Positions 10,775-22,632 of a stretch of 64,000 nucleotides of DNA are shown here, one piece after another (positions within the stretch are counted from its first letter, which is position 1; each line of letters opens with the position of its first letter). The stretch lies in NCBI GenBank assembly GCA_033063855.1, contig CP093830.1, forward strand, positions 62,854-126,853, given 5' to 3'. Made by a program: the position numbers and the translations under genes. Source of the stretch: Smittia aterrima. Lineage: Eukaryota; Arthropoda; Insecta; Diptera; Chironomidae. The notes under the pieces were generated by a model, which was not told where the DNA came from, made no database searches, and was given only the letters and a program-made list of their open reading frames with translations.

Positions 10775-12538
10775 ACTATTAATTTAAGTTTCCTTCTTGA
10801 TATTTTTTCTTCCTTTCTATAGTTTTGTTTTAGTTTTACGATATTGCATGAGTTTATATTCACTCTTAGCACGTCCCCTTGATCATAACTTCAAGTTTAA
10901 TAAAACATTAACAATGTTGATTACTCTGAAAGCACGAGAAAAAAAAGAAAAAGTTTGTTGGTGACAATTGACACTACAATGATAAATTAGAGCTTTTGCG
11001 GAGCAAATGATTCATCGTTCGATATCGTTTAAGCGAGAGAAAAATTTTAAATGACCATTTGAAGAAAAAAACAGATTCGCAGAATTCACCTAAATCTTGC
11101 AGAATGAATTATACATAATACTAAATTTACTAGAGTTTAGAACACATGCATAGATTTCGATTCATTTGCTAAAAGATTTTGTGCAAGGTCGCGTTCGAAA
11201 ATATTCATAAAATTTGTAAATTATGTCTGGGGTGATATAAAGGTCGTTGACATTTAGAAGACATGTGCTTTGGTTTTAGTTGAAGAAGACTGGAATTCGT
11301 ACTTATCGAGGCCCGTCTTTACATTAAACCCAAAGAGCCTAATTGCGCGAATTGACTTTTGAATAATTTGAAAGTGTTTGGATATTTTCGATTGTTTTCT
11401 CTTTTTAATTTTTAAACAGTCCCTTAACCCGAGGCAACTTTAAAGAAAATATTATGGTGTATTTGGAACGGCCTTACATACAATGTAAAAATACGTAAAA
11501 GTAATAAAAAGACTGAAGATTATGAACTTATCAATACTGCGTTTGTGCGATTCTCATATTACTGATAAAATTCTTTCTTCTATGTCTTTAATCACTGATA
11601 ATTAGATCGCACCCAAACAGCCGCACAATAACAAAACGCGACTTGATGAGAAAAAATCTTTTAACACCCAAAAAAGAAATTAGGTCATTTAAATCGAGTT
11701 CTCCCTCTCATCGTCAAAAGGCGGTGAAGTCCACGGGATGTTTAATCAATTACTGCACTCATGAGTGGCTTGGGTTGAAAAATGTTTCGTTTTCGCTCTA
11801 GCTCAATCAATAGCAATAGACATCACAGCAAAGAAAAAAGGAGAAAAACACAGCGAGAAAAGAAAGTATGGCCACATGAAATTTTAATGAAAACGAACTT
11901 GGAAGAGCTCAGCGAAGAAGGGTAGTCGTGAAATATTTCTAAATCACGAATATTTGGGGATGATGGATTGTCGATGTGAGTCAAGTGAGAGGTTTTATGT
12001 GAGCACCGCGTTTAATAAGAAAAAATAAGAATAAAAAAACTGATTTCAGAAGAGTGACTATCTTTTTCTTTAGATATACATTAATCAGCTCTACCTTAAT
12101 TTGCTTATCCTTCAGATATTTCTGCTGATTTTCAGATGATTTCATTACACTTTTGTGAGACGAAAATTTCGATTCCATTTTATTTTTCACTTTCGCCTTT
12201 ATTTCATCCTTTCACTGCAAGTTTGAATCCTCCACGATGTATCTTTTACTAAGTAAGATCTTCACACTATTTTCAGGCTCCTAGAGCCTTCACGCGGACC
12301 TTTTTTTCTCTTTATTTAAATTATTTTTCTTAAATTTTGCTTGAACTCGTCTGAACGTTTTCAAAATTATTGCATTTTGAACAAAAGATGTCGCTTACAA
12401 ATTTATATTATACGTTAAAGAAGATTTCATAAGATTTTTTTATTTGTTGAATTTCCCTGAAATCAAGTTAGTTAGATCACTCAAGTCGATTTTCTACTTT
12501 AGTTTATTCTTATACAAAACAATTTTACGCCAATTTTT
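10775..12538. other. Intergenic: Tao 5' region and TMED2 3' UTR
   Basis: No coding exon is supported. The right end holds the TMED2 poly(A) signal (minus AATAAA, 12508-12503). A small perfect hairpin, AGGCTC-CTA-GAGCCT, lies near 12276. The open frame at 11981-12190 (minus) is Lys/Leu-rich low-complexity translation. Confidence 0.5.
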
Positions 12539-13321
12539 TTAAACAACTCGCTTGACTTCGAAGAATCGCTTTAAGTAGTAAATTTGGCCAACGGTCATGA
12601 GAACGAGGATGCCAGCTTCGAAGATAGACCACCAAACGACTTTCGAGTTTGTAGATTCATTGATTTCACGATGGATTCTGTCGCGGATGTGCATGTATTC
12701 TTGTTCGTGTTTAATACCGATAAGAGATCCGGAGAGTTCGCGAATCATGTCATCTAATTTAGTATGGCCAGCTTCTTGTTCGCCTGGTGCGCCTAAAATT
12801 GAAATGCCCACGTCAGAACTAAAGTTAATTGCGTTACAAAAATCTCTATTTACCAGGAGTGCCATTTGGGGCGTCAGAAATCTCCATTGTGAACATTACG
12901 ACCTTTGGCGTTACAGTGGACATCTGATTACTAAAGCAATATCTGTATTGACCAGTTTCGTACGCTGCGAAGGTATATTTTCCATTTGTCTCCCGGTCGC
13001 CCTGAAATATTGATGATCAAACTATGATATATTTTTGAATTGCTATGATTCTTACTTGGTAAATCACTTTGCCGTCAGGTCCGATAATCTTTACGTCGAT
13101 ATCTAAGAAACCGCCTTCAATTGTCTCGAACATAAGGCCTGAAAGAATGTTTTTGTTAATTGTTGTCAATTGCGATAAGATATTTCAAAGAACTCACCTA
13201 ACTTGCTTCCTGCTTGCACTTCATCGTGAAAACATTCCTCAGCATGACTGTCGACAGTAATAATGTAAGCAATGCTGTTTCTTGCTAAGCACAGTACAAG
13301 AAGATACAGAATAGATTTCAT
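12539..13321 (-). CDS. CHOp24: p24-beta cargo receptor (TMED2 orthologue)
   Basis: Four exons (13321-13198, 13138-13056, 13001-12854, 12792-12539) total 609 nt and give 202 aa. The parts, in order, are a signal peptide (MKSILYLLVLCLARNSIAYI), a GOLD domain with the paired cysteines of the family (EECFHDEV and YRYCFSNQM), a membrane-proximal coiled coil (HIRDRIHREINESTNSKVVW), a TM helix (ILVLMTVGQIYYL) and a cytosolic tail KRFFEVKRVV. The tail carries the FF COPII signal and ends almost exactly as in TMED2 proteins. p24 proteins cycle between ER and Golgi and select GPI-anchored and other cargo. It is divergent from bora, with 187 bp between the start codons. Confidence 0.95.
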
Positions 13322-13496
13322 TTTAAGGTTTCTAATTTTACTTGATGACAAGACTACCCTAATGGACTTTATTTTTCTAGTGACAATGAAAAAGTCCAAT
13401 TGGTTGAAAACAGTTTCAACGGTCTTTTCCTTTCAAATTTTCTTCCTGAAACTTTATTTTTCTTAAACTTTATTAGCTTAAAAGTAATCATAGAAC

Positions 13497-13504
13497 TATC
13501 GATA
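13497..13504. promoter_or_regulatory. DRE-like motif TATCGATA upstream of bora
   Basis: TATCGATA lies 4 nt before the bora ATG, within the short divergent TMED2-bora promoter. It matches the DREF site typical of proliferation-linked fly genes, which would suit a mitotic regulator. Confidence 0.45.
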
Positions 13505-13508
13505 AATC

Positions 13509-14821
13509 ATGGAAGGTGAGGTAAACGATGAGACTCCGAAAAAGCGAGGATTCATAGAGGCCGCGACAAAGAAAACTCCGAATTCTTTTGCCAAGTTTTT
13601 ACTTCTTTCAAATAATCAATCATTCACGCCAAGTCCATCTTCGATAAGTCAAAGGGTTGTTCGGAACCCATTCGAGAATCAATTACACGACAAACTTCAT
13701 CTTCCCGTGATCTCATCGCCTTCTCTGTTTCAAACAACATTATCGACACCAAAACGGAACTTTGAATGGACCATTGATGGTAAGTCTGATGATTGCTATC
13801 CTATTTATATATTAAAAAAACTAAATTATTTAAATTTACAGAGCTAAGTTCGCTTTATCCAGCTAATTTGGTCCCACATGAAACTCAATTTACGGAGGAT
13901 GTTGATCCGATTAGGGAAGCACAAGCTCAAGCTGCCATAAGCTCATTCTTTACTGATCAGATCATAGGTGAGTGTTATTTTCGAGGAAATTCTTAAATGA
14001 TATTCAATATTTAAACTTTTTTCTTACTTGTAGTTCCTAGCCCACGAGACTGCGTTTTGAGAAATCATAAAATATTACTTAAAAAAGAAGTCTTTACTCA
14101 AAACATTGCAATCTCTACTATCACGGACCCTGGTAGTAGTCAAAATAACGGACTGACTAAACAATCTCGTGATACTTCAGTTCAAACTATGTTGTCACTC
14201 CCACCGATGCTGCCACAAGAAGTTGAAGACGTGTTGAAAAAATATCAACTGATCAATAACGACGAAGACTTAAGTCAGAACCAAAATAAGGATGTCGATC
14301 TCGATTCAAGCGAATGTAATAAATCCATGATGGATGTAAGTACATTACGCCGTAAACTGTTTATAAATCGTCCTGAAACTCCGACTGAAGACTACGATCC
14401 TTTCGAGTCTTATAATAATGTTCAACTGAGCCCAGCGCCAAGATCACCGCAAGTGTTATGCAACAGCTCCGAACTCAAGAATACGTCGTTTAGTGCCGAG
14501 AACGATTCGTTTGGAAGCGATATGTTCGGAGAATTGTCTCCAATCAAACCACGATCACCTGATATATTATCTAGCAATGATGTTTCAATGATAAGCGACA
14601 TCGGTCATGAGAAGACTCCTTCAAGAGGTCGTGGTTACAAAACTCGTAAAGGAAAAAACCTATCAGAGTCTTTCTGCCTATTACAAGATGAATTCAAGGA
14701 AAACATTGAAGATCTCACTATTTCAGGAGGCTCAGAAGCTAAAAGATTTGGACGTTTCGATTCTGGGTTCTCTGCTGAAGATGATTCGAAGTACTCGACT
14801 GAATTTACGATGCAATTTTGA
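13509..14821 (+). CDS. bora: Protein aurora borealis (Bora), Aurora-A activator
   Basis: Three exons (13509-13779, 13842-13967, 14034-14821) total 1185 nt and give 394 aa. The conserved N-terminal Bora region is clear: NPFENQLHDKLHLPVISSPS, the FEWTIDELSSLYPANLVPHE segment spanning the first junction, and AISSFFTDQIIVPSP. The remainder is acidic and Ser/Pro-rich, with many SP/TP sites (for example ELSPIKPRSPD and RPETPTEDYDPF). Bora is phosphorylated by Cdk1, binds and activates Aurora-A, and thereby promotes Plk1/Polo activation at mitotic entry. It is somewhat shorter than vertebrate Bora. A poly(A) signal lies at 14850-14855. Confidence 0.93.
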
Positions 14822-15107
14822 ATGTGTGTTTAAAGAAATCTCTAAATTTAATAAAATTTTAAAGCTCTAAAATAATGAAGCTGATAGAGAGTGAATATAT
14901 TAACTATTTAAGCAATCTTGATGATTAAGATAAAACATGTTGACGTCAAGCCAGAAAAATGGTTTTCTACAGCGTAACGTCTAGTTTCAAAAAATTTGAT
15001 TTGTCATGCCGCTGGAAATCAAATTTTAGCCATTTGAACAAGCAGAACTCTCTTTCTGTTATTTTTCAATTTCTGTTTTAAAGCCACAAGCCACATTTCA
15101 AGGCGAA

Positions 15108-16062
15108 ATGAAAACTTCAAATATTATTCTTCTCACTGCACTCATTTTCGGTGCAGCAGTTGCTCAAGGTAAGTTTAGGCTCTTTTTATAAAATCCTTCA
15201 ATTCAATCCTTTGTTTCGCTTCTTCTGAGAATTTGATAACGCAATTTTGATTGTGTTGGAGTTTAGAATCACGTCACACATTGTAAATTTCAAGAAATAA
15301 TCACGCGAATTGCAGTTTTCTTGCTTTTATTGACATTGGCGTGACTCATCAGAAAAAATCCCAAAACTATTGGGATATAAAATTAAAACCTTCATAATTA
15401 ACTAAATATTTTTAATTTTTTAGATGTGAAGGGTTCTGTTGGGCCTGTGATTCCTGATAATAATATTACAACAAGCACTGTTCCTCCACCAACCACAACA
15501 TCACCGGTTCCTGATGATCATAACACAACGTAAGTGATTTATTGCGCATGAACTTTTAGAAAATTTTAAATATTCTCCATCAGCACAACTACGCAAACAA
15601 CAACTACAACAGCGTAAGTTTCAAAAGTTTTATTTATTTAAAAATACAATTTAATTATATTTTAGTAAAACAACCGAGAAACCGACGACTACATCAACTT
15701 CAGTCGCTCCAGACACCACGACGACAACGTAAGTTTTAAAGATAATTGACCTCCATTGATACTTACTTCTCTATACTTACTTCTAGAACCTCTGAAGCCC
15801 CAACAACTTCAACACTCCCACCGTAAATATTTCAATTATTTCTGTAAAATATTTTAATAATTATTTTGATTTTAGAACAACTTCATCTACAGTATCTCCG
15901 AGCACTACAGTTGCTCCGCAGCCTCCACAGCCTCATCCAAGTCATTGGTCGACAACTTCTTTCATCGGTGGAATGGTATTTGCATTCGGGATGGGTGCAA
16001 TTGGATTCGTTGCTTGGAAATTCTACAAAGCTCGCAACGAACGCAATTATCATACATTGTAA
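15108..16062 (+). CDS. vsg: Visgun/CD164-like sialomucin (endolyn)
   Basis: Six small exons (15108-15168, 15424-15529, 15584-15613, 15666-15728, 15787-15822, 15876-16062) total 483 nt and give 160 aa. There is a signal peptide (MKTSNIILLTALIFGAAVAQ), a Thr/Ser/Pro mucin region, one TM helix (SFIGGMVFAFGMGAIGFVAW) and a short tail ending ERNYHTL. The SFIGG start of the TM and the Y-H-T-L lysosomal sorting signal at the extreme C-terminus are hallmarks of CD164/endolyn. Exons 3-5 (30, 63 and 36 nt) are all multiples of three, sit in the same phase and encode only mucin repeats. They could therefore be skipped without a frameshift. A poly(A) signal lies at 16413-16418. Confidence 0.9.
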
Positions 16063-16874
16063 ATAGAAAGGAAAACATCTTAGGGAGAGCAGAGTATTAT
16101 CAATCGGATCATATAGATAAAAGCAATTAATTTGCGGCGGAATTTATCGAGAAAAAGAAGAAGCACTGAACAAAAGTCTCGAAAATTTCGTGAATCTCTT
16201 TAATTTTTAATGTCGCAACTTTTTATTTAAAGATCAGTGTTCGATTCTTATCAAAGGTAGCTTCTCATAATTTTACTGGGGGTTGATTTATGAGAGATTA
16301 CAAATTTTTCTTCTGTCTCTTTATGAATGTAAATGTTTCTTCAATCTCGAATACCAAAATCACAATATCTTTGCCTTTGTCAACCCTTTATGCAAGAAAA
16401 AATTGTAAAGTCAATAAAATAATTAAATCAAAATATTCATCTCTACAATTTTCCTATCAAGTCTAGCAAAAGTTTATCCGGAAAATAAGTGTTTGCTCTT
16501 ATTTAAACAACGAAATATTTTAATTCAATTGGCAATTTCCCAAGTGGCCCTGAAAATAATCAAAACACTTTATTTGATCTTCAAGCGTCTCAAGAATTGT
16601 GTTAATCGAAGGCGATATATTTTAAATGATTTCATTCATTGAGATTCTTTCATACTTTTCATTTGAAAAATATAATACAATTTATTAATTATTTCCGATT
16701 TCTACTTTGTTAGTGTTTTACGCTCCTGAGGCGTGTGGTAGAGAACCGGTTAATTCATAACTATCGTAAAAGTTGCTGCTTTATGTTTCAGTTGAACAGT
16801 CGTTCGGTATTCGCTGCGTTAGCTAGTTCTCATTGTCAATCCCACAAACTAAGAAATTAACTTTAATAAGCAAC
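16063..16874. other. vsg 3' UTR and yellow-family promoter
   Basis: No gene. The vsg poly(A) signal lies at 16413-16418. A TTTCAGTTG initiator-like sequence near 16787-16795 is a good candidate start for the yellow-family transcript. Confidence 0.5.
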
Positions 16875-18467
16875 ATGAAGTTTTTCATAGTTTTTTGTGC
16901 GTTGGTTATTCCTTGTTATTGCTATTCTCCGTTCAGTAAACAGCACATCGGACCAAGTCGAAATTTGCAAAATTCATGGCTCAGTCAAGGTCCCTCAATA
17001 AACGGAAACAACAGAACACTTTCTGGTGGAATTGGAACAAATGTGTTTGATACTATGTTTCAATGGAATATAATGGATTTTGCATATCCATCAAAGCAAC
17101 AAAGAGCCCTTGCAATTAGCAATGGACAATATATTCCAGAGAATGCAGCTCCTTTGGGAATTGCCGTTTCTCCTGATCGCGTATTTGTAACCACTCCACG
17201 ATGGAACGAAGGAATTCCGGCCTCACTTAGTTCGATATCAATTCCAGCTTTCAGTCAAAGCCCAGCCCTTGAACCGGTAAATATGTTTTAGTTTTCATAA
17301 AAACTTCAATGAGTTTTCATACGAACTCAAATGTTTTGTACTTTTCCATTTCCTCTGAACGCAAAAAAAAGTATCCAAATTGGGATGCTCACACGTCAAC
17401 AACAAATCCGGACTGCACTAAACTTTTATCGGTTTATCGAATGGCAATCGATGAGTGTGGAAGACTCATAGTGATTGATTCAGGCATTGTGAACGCACTA
17501 ACAAATCTCCAGCAGCTTTGTCCACCTAAAATAGTTGCGTTTGATCTCGCAAATGATCGGCAAAATTTCATTTATCAATTCCCGTCGGATCAAGTTCTGC
17601 AAGGTTCTCTTCACACAAATCTTGTAGTCGATATTCGTAATGGCGAGTGTAACCGTGGTTTTGTGTATGTGATGGACGTCTGGAGAAACGGAATTTTAGT
17701 CTATGACATTGAACGTGAGACCAGTTGGAGAACAACACATCACTTCTATAACTCAAATCCCTTTGACAGTGATTATACGTATCAAAATATCAACTTTCAG
17801 TGGACAGATGTGAGAATAATCAAGTGTTGAATGAAGGAGAAGAAAATATATAAAGCTTTTTATTTTAGGGAGTTTTCGGTGGAGCGCTCAGCCCACTAAA
17901 TAAACCAGCTGGCGATCGACTTCTATATTTTAATCCAATGTCCAGCCAAAATGTGAGTTAACGTTGTTGTAGAATGTTTTTATCTAAAAAAATTAATTCT
18001 GATGTTGTTTATAGGAATTCGCAGTACGAACTTCAGTCATCAGAAATCAAACTGCATGGCTAACTCGGTCAGCACCTTCAAACGCGTTCGTATCGCTTGG
18101 ATCAAGAGGTAGCCGAGGTCAATCAGCCACAACCGATATGACAGCGAGTGGAGTTTTATTTGCAGCGCAAGTGCAACTTGAAGGTGTTAGCTGCTGGGAT
18201 ACAAGAAAGAATTACAACTTGAATAATGTTCAAATGATTCAACGAGATCCTGTTTTGCTTGGCTTTGTAAATGACCTCAAACTTGACACTGATAGAGAAA
18301 ATATTTGGGTCGTCAGCAATAACTTGCCAACATTTATTTATGGTCGTTTGGATTATTCTCAAATCAACTTCCGATTACTGCGCGCAAACGTACAGAGGGC
18401 CATTGCGAAAACAGTTTGCGATCCGCAAATTCCCGCAAATCCGGAACCAATTAGTACGTGCAATTAA
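16875..18467 (+). CDS. Yellow / major royal jelly protein family
   Basis: Four exons (16875-17276, 17372-17809, 17869-17952, 18015-18467) total 1377 nt and give 458 aa. A signal peptide (MKFFIVFCALVIPCYC) leads into an MRJP beta-propeller: FQWNIMDFAYPS, VFVTTPRWNEGIPASL, PYPNWDAH-type EPYPNWDAHTS, CGRLIVIDSG, PKIVAFDL, GFVYVMDVWRNGILVYD, GALSPLNKPAGDRLLYFNPM and DLKLDTDRENIWVVSNNLP. Fly yellow proteins are secreted; some act in cuticle pigmentation. Which yellow subfamily this is cannot be decided by eye, so no symbol is given. The exon-2 acceptor follows a run of eight or nine A residues rather than pyrimidines, which is unusual, but unspliced reading stops at once after EPVNMF. Confidence 0.9.
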
Positions 18468-19123
18468 TTTAATGATCGTTTAATTGCGCAATGGAATCGT
18501 TTCGATAGTCGTGAGACGTTTCACTCTGGAAAACTGGAATTTTGAGTCACGTTCGGATAATAAGTGTAAACCTCGAGAAAACCAGACAAAAATAAACAGT
18601 TTCACTTTTCGACTTGCATTTCTGATGATGTAACCGTCTCGAGGTTTGCTTTCATTTAATTTCAGTTTCATTTGAGCAGTCATTTGCGTATGCAATAAAA
18701 TTTTCTCAGCAAACATGCCTCAGTTGACGACAACGTGTAATCGTATTAAACTAGTGTGGAAAATGAATTAAAGTTTGTAACCAAAGTCGCGATCACGCCA
18801 ACTACAAGTGAATTGCATAAAAAATTGTTGCAACAAAATTTCTAGTGAAAACGAATTTGAAACAAAAACTTATCGAAAGAAACATGTAGCTTATTTATTT
18901 CTACTTGGAAAACTTCATTATTTTTGGGAGTCGACTCCCAGTAATTGAACTATTCTATGTTTTTAATTGTGTTATTGCTTGTGGTATAAGTTTCTTTATC
19001 TTCATCGATCTGTTTTAATAAATATAAGCTTCGAAAATCTTGATACTTTTCCAAGATTTATTGTCCCAACTAAATTGAACATCACGAACTGAAAACTTTA
19101 ATAGGGACAAGTATTAAAAAGCT
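18468..19123. other. Convergent 3' region between the yellow gene and the I29 gene
   Basis: No gene. It holds a perfect 16-bp palindrome (18925-18940) and a minus-strand AATAAA (19062-19057) that probably ends the I29-only gene. Confidence 0.5.
18925..18940. repeat. 16-bp perfect palindrome TGGGAGTCGACTCCCA
   Basis: The sequence is self-complementary over 16 bp and stands out in an AT-rich 3' intergenic region. Its function is unknown. Confidence 0.6.
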
Positions 19124-19473
19124 TTATCCGAATTGCAATATTTCCGCTTCAGAAAGGTCAGCAAATCTTAAATCAGAGGTAAATCGTTTTTAAGAATTGA
19201 GTTAGTTTATTAATTTTCAACGAACCTATTTAATTCTAATGTAGCTTCACCCTCATTAATTTCTTCTTCATGAGCTTTATTATAGTTGTCAATCATCTTC
19301 TTATTTCTCACAAAGTTTCCAAAGGCTCGAGCTTCATCATAAAGTGTGGTGTAATTTTTGTGATATTTTTCCTTCCACTCACAGAATGATGGAAGTAAAG
19401 TTTTATAACGACTCATTCCTTTAGCTATCACCACACAGGTCAATAAAATAAAACAAGCTTTCAAATAAAACAT
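19124..19473 (-). CDS. Secreted stand-alone I29 (cathepsin propeptide-type) cysteine protease inhibitor
   Basis: Two exons (19473-19226, 19166-19124) total 291 nt and give 96 aa. A signal peptide (FYLKACFILLTCVVIAKG) precedes an I29 prodomain: WKEKYHKNY, an ERFNIN-like helix (FGNFVRNKKMIDNYN), then LELNRFADLSEAE restored by splicing, and a stop after ILQFG. The mature protease is absent. The stop falls just where the paralogues begin their linker to the catalytic domain. Stand-alone I29 proteins (Drosophila crammer, Bombyx BCPI, mouse CTLA-2) inhibit papain-family enzymes. It lies about 120 bp downstream of a full protease of the same orientation. A poly(A) signal follows, and a TATAAAA-like box lies upstream near 19530. 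Alternative: a decayed protease duplicate, but the open frame and consistent splicing argue against this. Confidence 0.75.
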
Positions 19474-19594
19474 GTTTCTCAAGAGAATTATATTTCAAAA
19501 CTAAAGTTTTTCCATGACCATCAATATATTTTATAAGCAAAACTTCGTTAGTCGTGTCTTTAAAATATTTAATGTCCAAAATCTTTTTTAAAAC

Positions 19595-20862
19595 TCACGA
19601 ACTTATCGTGTCACTTGCTATAGGAATCGATAAAACTCCTTCAATTCCGCAAATGTTCTTACCACGAAGTATTTTAAAATACCCATTTTCTCCCCAGTCA
19701 GTGCTCCATGAGTTTTTGCAAATCCAATAATCGAGAACTTTGCCACTGACAGTAGAATTTTCGCTTCCGTAACCGACAATATTTACGGAATGAGACTTCC
19801 CTGGAGGACAAGTTTCGTCAGTTATAACTCCCGATCTAAAAGAAATATGGATAAATCCGCCAATCGATTAAACATTAGGTTTAAAACTTTACTGGTAGAA
19901 AACAAATGAATTATGTCCAGCATTAATCGACGCAGTCACTGGACCTATTGTTCCAACTACATCCATTATCAAAGAAGCATTGTATGGCTCGATCGTTGAG
20001 AAACCAATGGGAACTCCAATGGAAGTCGCTTTATCATAGTTACATTTGAAATTCGAATTCTTTGGTTGATTGTAAATATAAGGATAAGAATCTTCCGAAG
20101 AAAGTCCAGGTTGAAATTTCGAGAAGACGAAAGCAATGTTAACTGATCCCCCATTGCAACCAAAGTTTCCTGTTCTTTCATGCCGATTGCAATCAATCAG
20201 ATTTTGTTCTGAACCAACTTTAAGCTCTCCGCTTTGTCTAAAAGAAGGAATCTTAAGTTTGGGATGTTTAAATACCTTCAAATTCTTACATAGCAAACGC
20301 GGATTCCATTGCAGCTACTGCTGAGAAAGCCCAGCAAGACCCACAAGTGTAGCCTTGATCTTTGACTGGAGTTACCTTGTTTTCTGTTCTCCAATCGAAG
20401 GAACTCGGGCCAGTACCGATACTTCCCGCGACAATATCGTAAACAATTGCTTTCGGTCGAACTGTGTAGTTTCGCAAATCAACGGGCGAATCTATATTTC
20501 CTGTCGTGGCAGTCTTTAACAATTCTGGTGTCAAATCCGCCAACCGATTAATGCCGAAATCGAAATCGACAAGTCCACGTTCAAATAAATCGTTTTGATG
20601 TTTTACTATTGCATAATTTTTTATAAATATTTTAAGCGCCCGCCGCTCATCGAGAGATGTAGCATAAGTTTTATTGTATTTTATCTTAAAAAAATGAGTT
20701 TTGATATATTTTAAAATTTTCCATAATATATCACCTTAAGATTTTATATATCACCTTTAAGATTTCGAATGCTGCTTTTTCTTCGGTGTATGGAGCATTT
20801 GCTTGAGTAACAATAACGGTGCAAGTCAGCAACAGCACCTGAAGAACTCTTTTCATTTGCAT
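19595..20862 (-). CDS. Secreted papain-family (C1A) cysteine protease 1
   Basis: Four exons (20862-20755, 20684-20290, 20237-19893, 19835-19595) total 1089 nt and give 362 aa. The gene encodes a signal peptide (QVLLLTCTVIVTQANA), an I29 prodomain (DERRALKIFIKNYAIVKHQN, INRLADLTPE) and a C1A domain. Active-site parts are intact: KDQGYTCGSCWAF (Gln and Cys), KSHSVNIVGYG (His) and CKNSWSTDWG (Asn). GCNGGS and the Cys framework are present. It is a cathepsin-L-like enzyme, probably digestive or lysosomal; the substrate is unknown. The sequence around the exon 1 donor is tandemly duplicated, creating a second GT that would shift the frame. A TATAAAG box lies upstream near 20918. Confidence 0.92.
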
Positions 20863-21076
20863 TGCTTAAACTAGTTGAAACTGAAATAAAAATTTAAATT
20901 GTTGGTTTTCAGCTTTATAGGACTCTGATGTTCAGTTTAGTGGTCACGATCGAGTGAGACACGTTTATCCTGCCAAAGTCACTCGTTTATCGATTTCAAA
21001 TAATAAAACATTTTTTAAGCACTCTCTTCTTTTAGTTTAATACTTGAAATATTTTTATTATTTCTTAAGTTTCTTT

Positions 21077-22407
21077 TCAAACCAAAGGCAAATTGATTGT
21101 CCTTGCGATTCCACACATGTCTTTGCCACGCGCGATTCTAAAATACCCATTTTCTCCCCAGTCAGTGCTCCATGAGTTTTTGCAAATCCAATAATCGAGA
21201 ACTTTGCCACTTTTGTACCGAGCTGTTCCATAGCCGACAATAACTACGGAATGCGAGGTGCCAGCAACGCAATCAGGATCGTCAAGGACACCCGAGCTAA
21301 AAATAATATTATTTTTAAATAATTTTAAAAAAATAACAATTTTTCAAATCCAACCCGTAAAACATGAATGAATCAGTTTTAGAGTTCACCGAAGCTGTGA
21401 CTGGTCCGATCGTGCCAACAATATCTCTAATAAAAGTTTCGTTTCTTGAAGTTATCTTCACATATCCCTTCGTTGTTCCCACTGATGTCTGGTAATTAAA
21501 TCGACAAGCATTTTGCTTTTCTTCGTAAGGGTAAACGGACTGCGGTGGAACTCCAGGAGCGTATTCAATGCCAAGATAACTTGAAACGAGACATAAGTAA
21601 ATATTTCGCTTCTATGAGTTGATAGAACCTTACGCTGCTCCTGGCGATCCCCCACTGCAACCCCAGTTGCCCGTCAAATCATTTTTATTGCAATCAATCA
21701 GAAATTGCTCAGACAACGGCGTCAAGTTTCCATATTTTCTGAAATAAAATAAAAGTCAACCAAAACAATTAATGTTCAAACGAAATTTACATGGACAAAG
21801 CTGATTCCAGAGCACCGATTGACTTTTCATGAAAAAAAAAGAAAATGGTAAAATATTTTATCTAACTCAAATTAGTTTCTTACTGAGAAAGCCCAGCAAC
21901 TGCCACAAGTGAAGCCTTGATCTTTGACTGGAGTTACCTTGCCCTCTGTTCTCCAGTCTTTAGATGCTGGACCAGTAACAACCATATCGGAAGTTAACTG
22001 ATAGTCATCCTTTTTTCGAACGATGAGATCCTGAAGGTTCATTGGTTCAGGTCTGTTCCCGTTTCTAAAAACATCGAGCTCTTCATCGGATAAATCCGCG
22101 AATTTATTGATCTTGAGATTATAAGTCACTTCTTCTTTCAAAAAGCGACTGTTGATGTCCCGAATTATCATTAACCGCTCAACAAATTTTAACCGTGCAA
22201 CGATTTCTTCAATTATGCTCTTATAATTTTTCTTGAATATTTTCTAAAATAAAATTTACTGTGAACTCACTTATCTTAATGAAAATAACTCAATTTGAAA
22301 GTATTCACCTTGAATGATAAAAACTCTTCAAAAATTGATGGCAATAATGCCGATTTCGCTATATGAATGAAATAAATCAAAGCAAACAAAATCACAAGTT
22401 TTTTCAT
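21077..22407 (-). CDS. Secreted papain-family (C1A) cysteine protease 2
   Basis: Six exons (22407-22309, 22243-21884, 21822-21791, 21738-21634, 21579-21355, 21296-21077) total 1041 nt and give 346 aa. Exon 3 is only 32 nt. There is a signal peptide (KKLVILFALIYFIHIAKS), an I29 prodomain ending KINKFADLSDEE, and a mature domain starting near KDWRTEGKVTPVKDQG. The active site is intact: FTCGSCWAFS, TSHSVVIVGYG and CKNSWSTDWG. Exons 2-6 have the same lengths as in protease 3, so the two are tandem duplicates. A TATAAAA box lies about 70 bp upstream. Confidence 0.92.
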
Positions 22408-22632
22408 TTTTTTGAATCTGTATATTCAACTATTTTGTTAAGTATGATTTTTTTTTGTTAAAACTCAATTCTTTTATAAAATATCTTAATGAAATTATTT
22501 TTTATCTATCAATAACTTCACGACTTTTAATATTCATCACGAAAAAAAATCAGCTGAAAAATTTATCATTTTCATTTCACATTCAGCTGTCGAAGTTTGA
22601 TTTCAACCACCGAAAGAAAACTGATATTTTAA

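Noticed and set aside
19210..19482. Unspliced reading of the I29 gene ending NRFVEN, with a TTG start
   Set aside because: The in-frame ATG is at 19473, and removing a GT-AG intron restores the conserved NRFADLSEAE motif.
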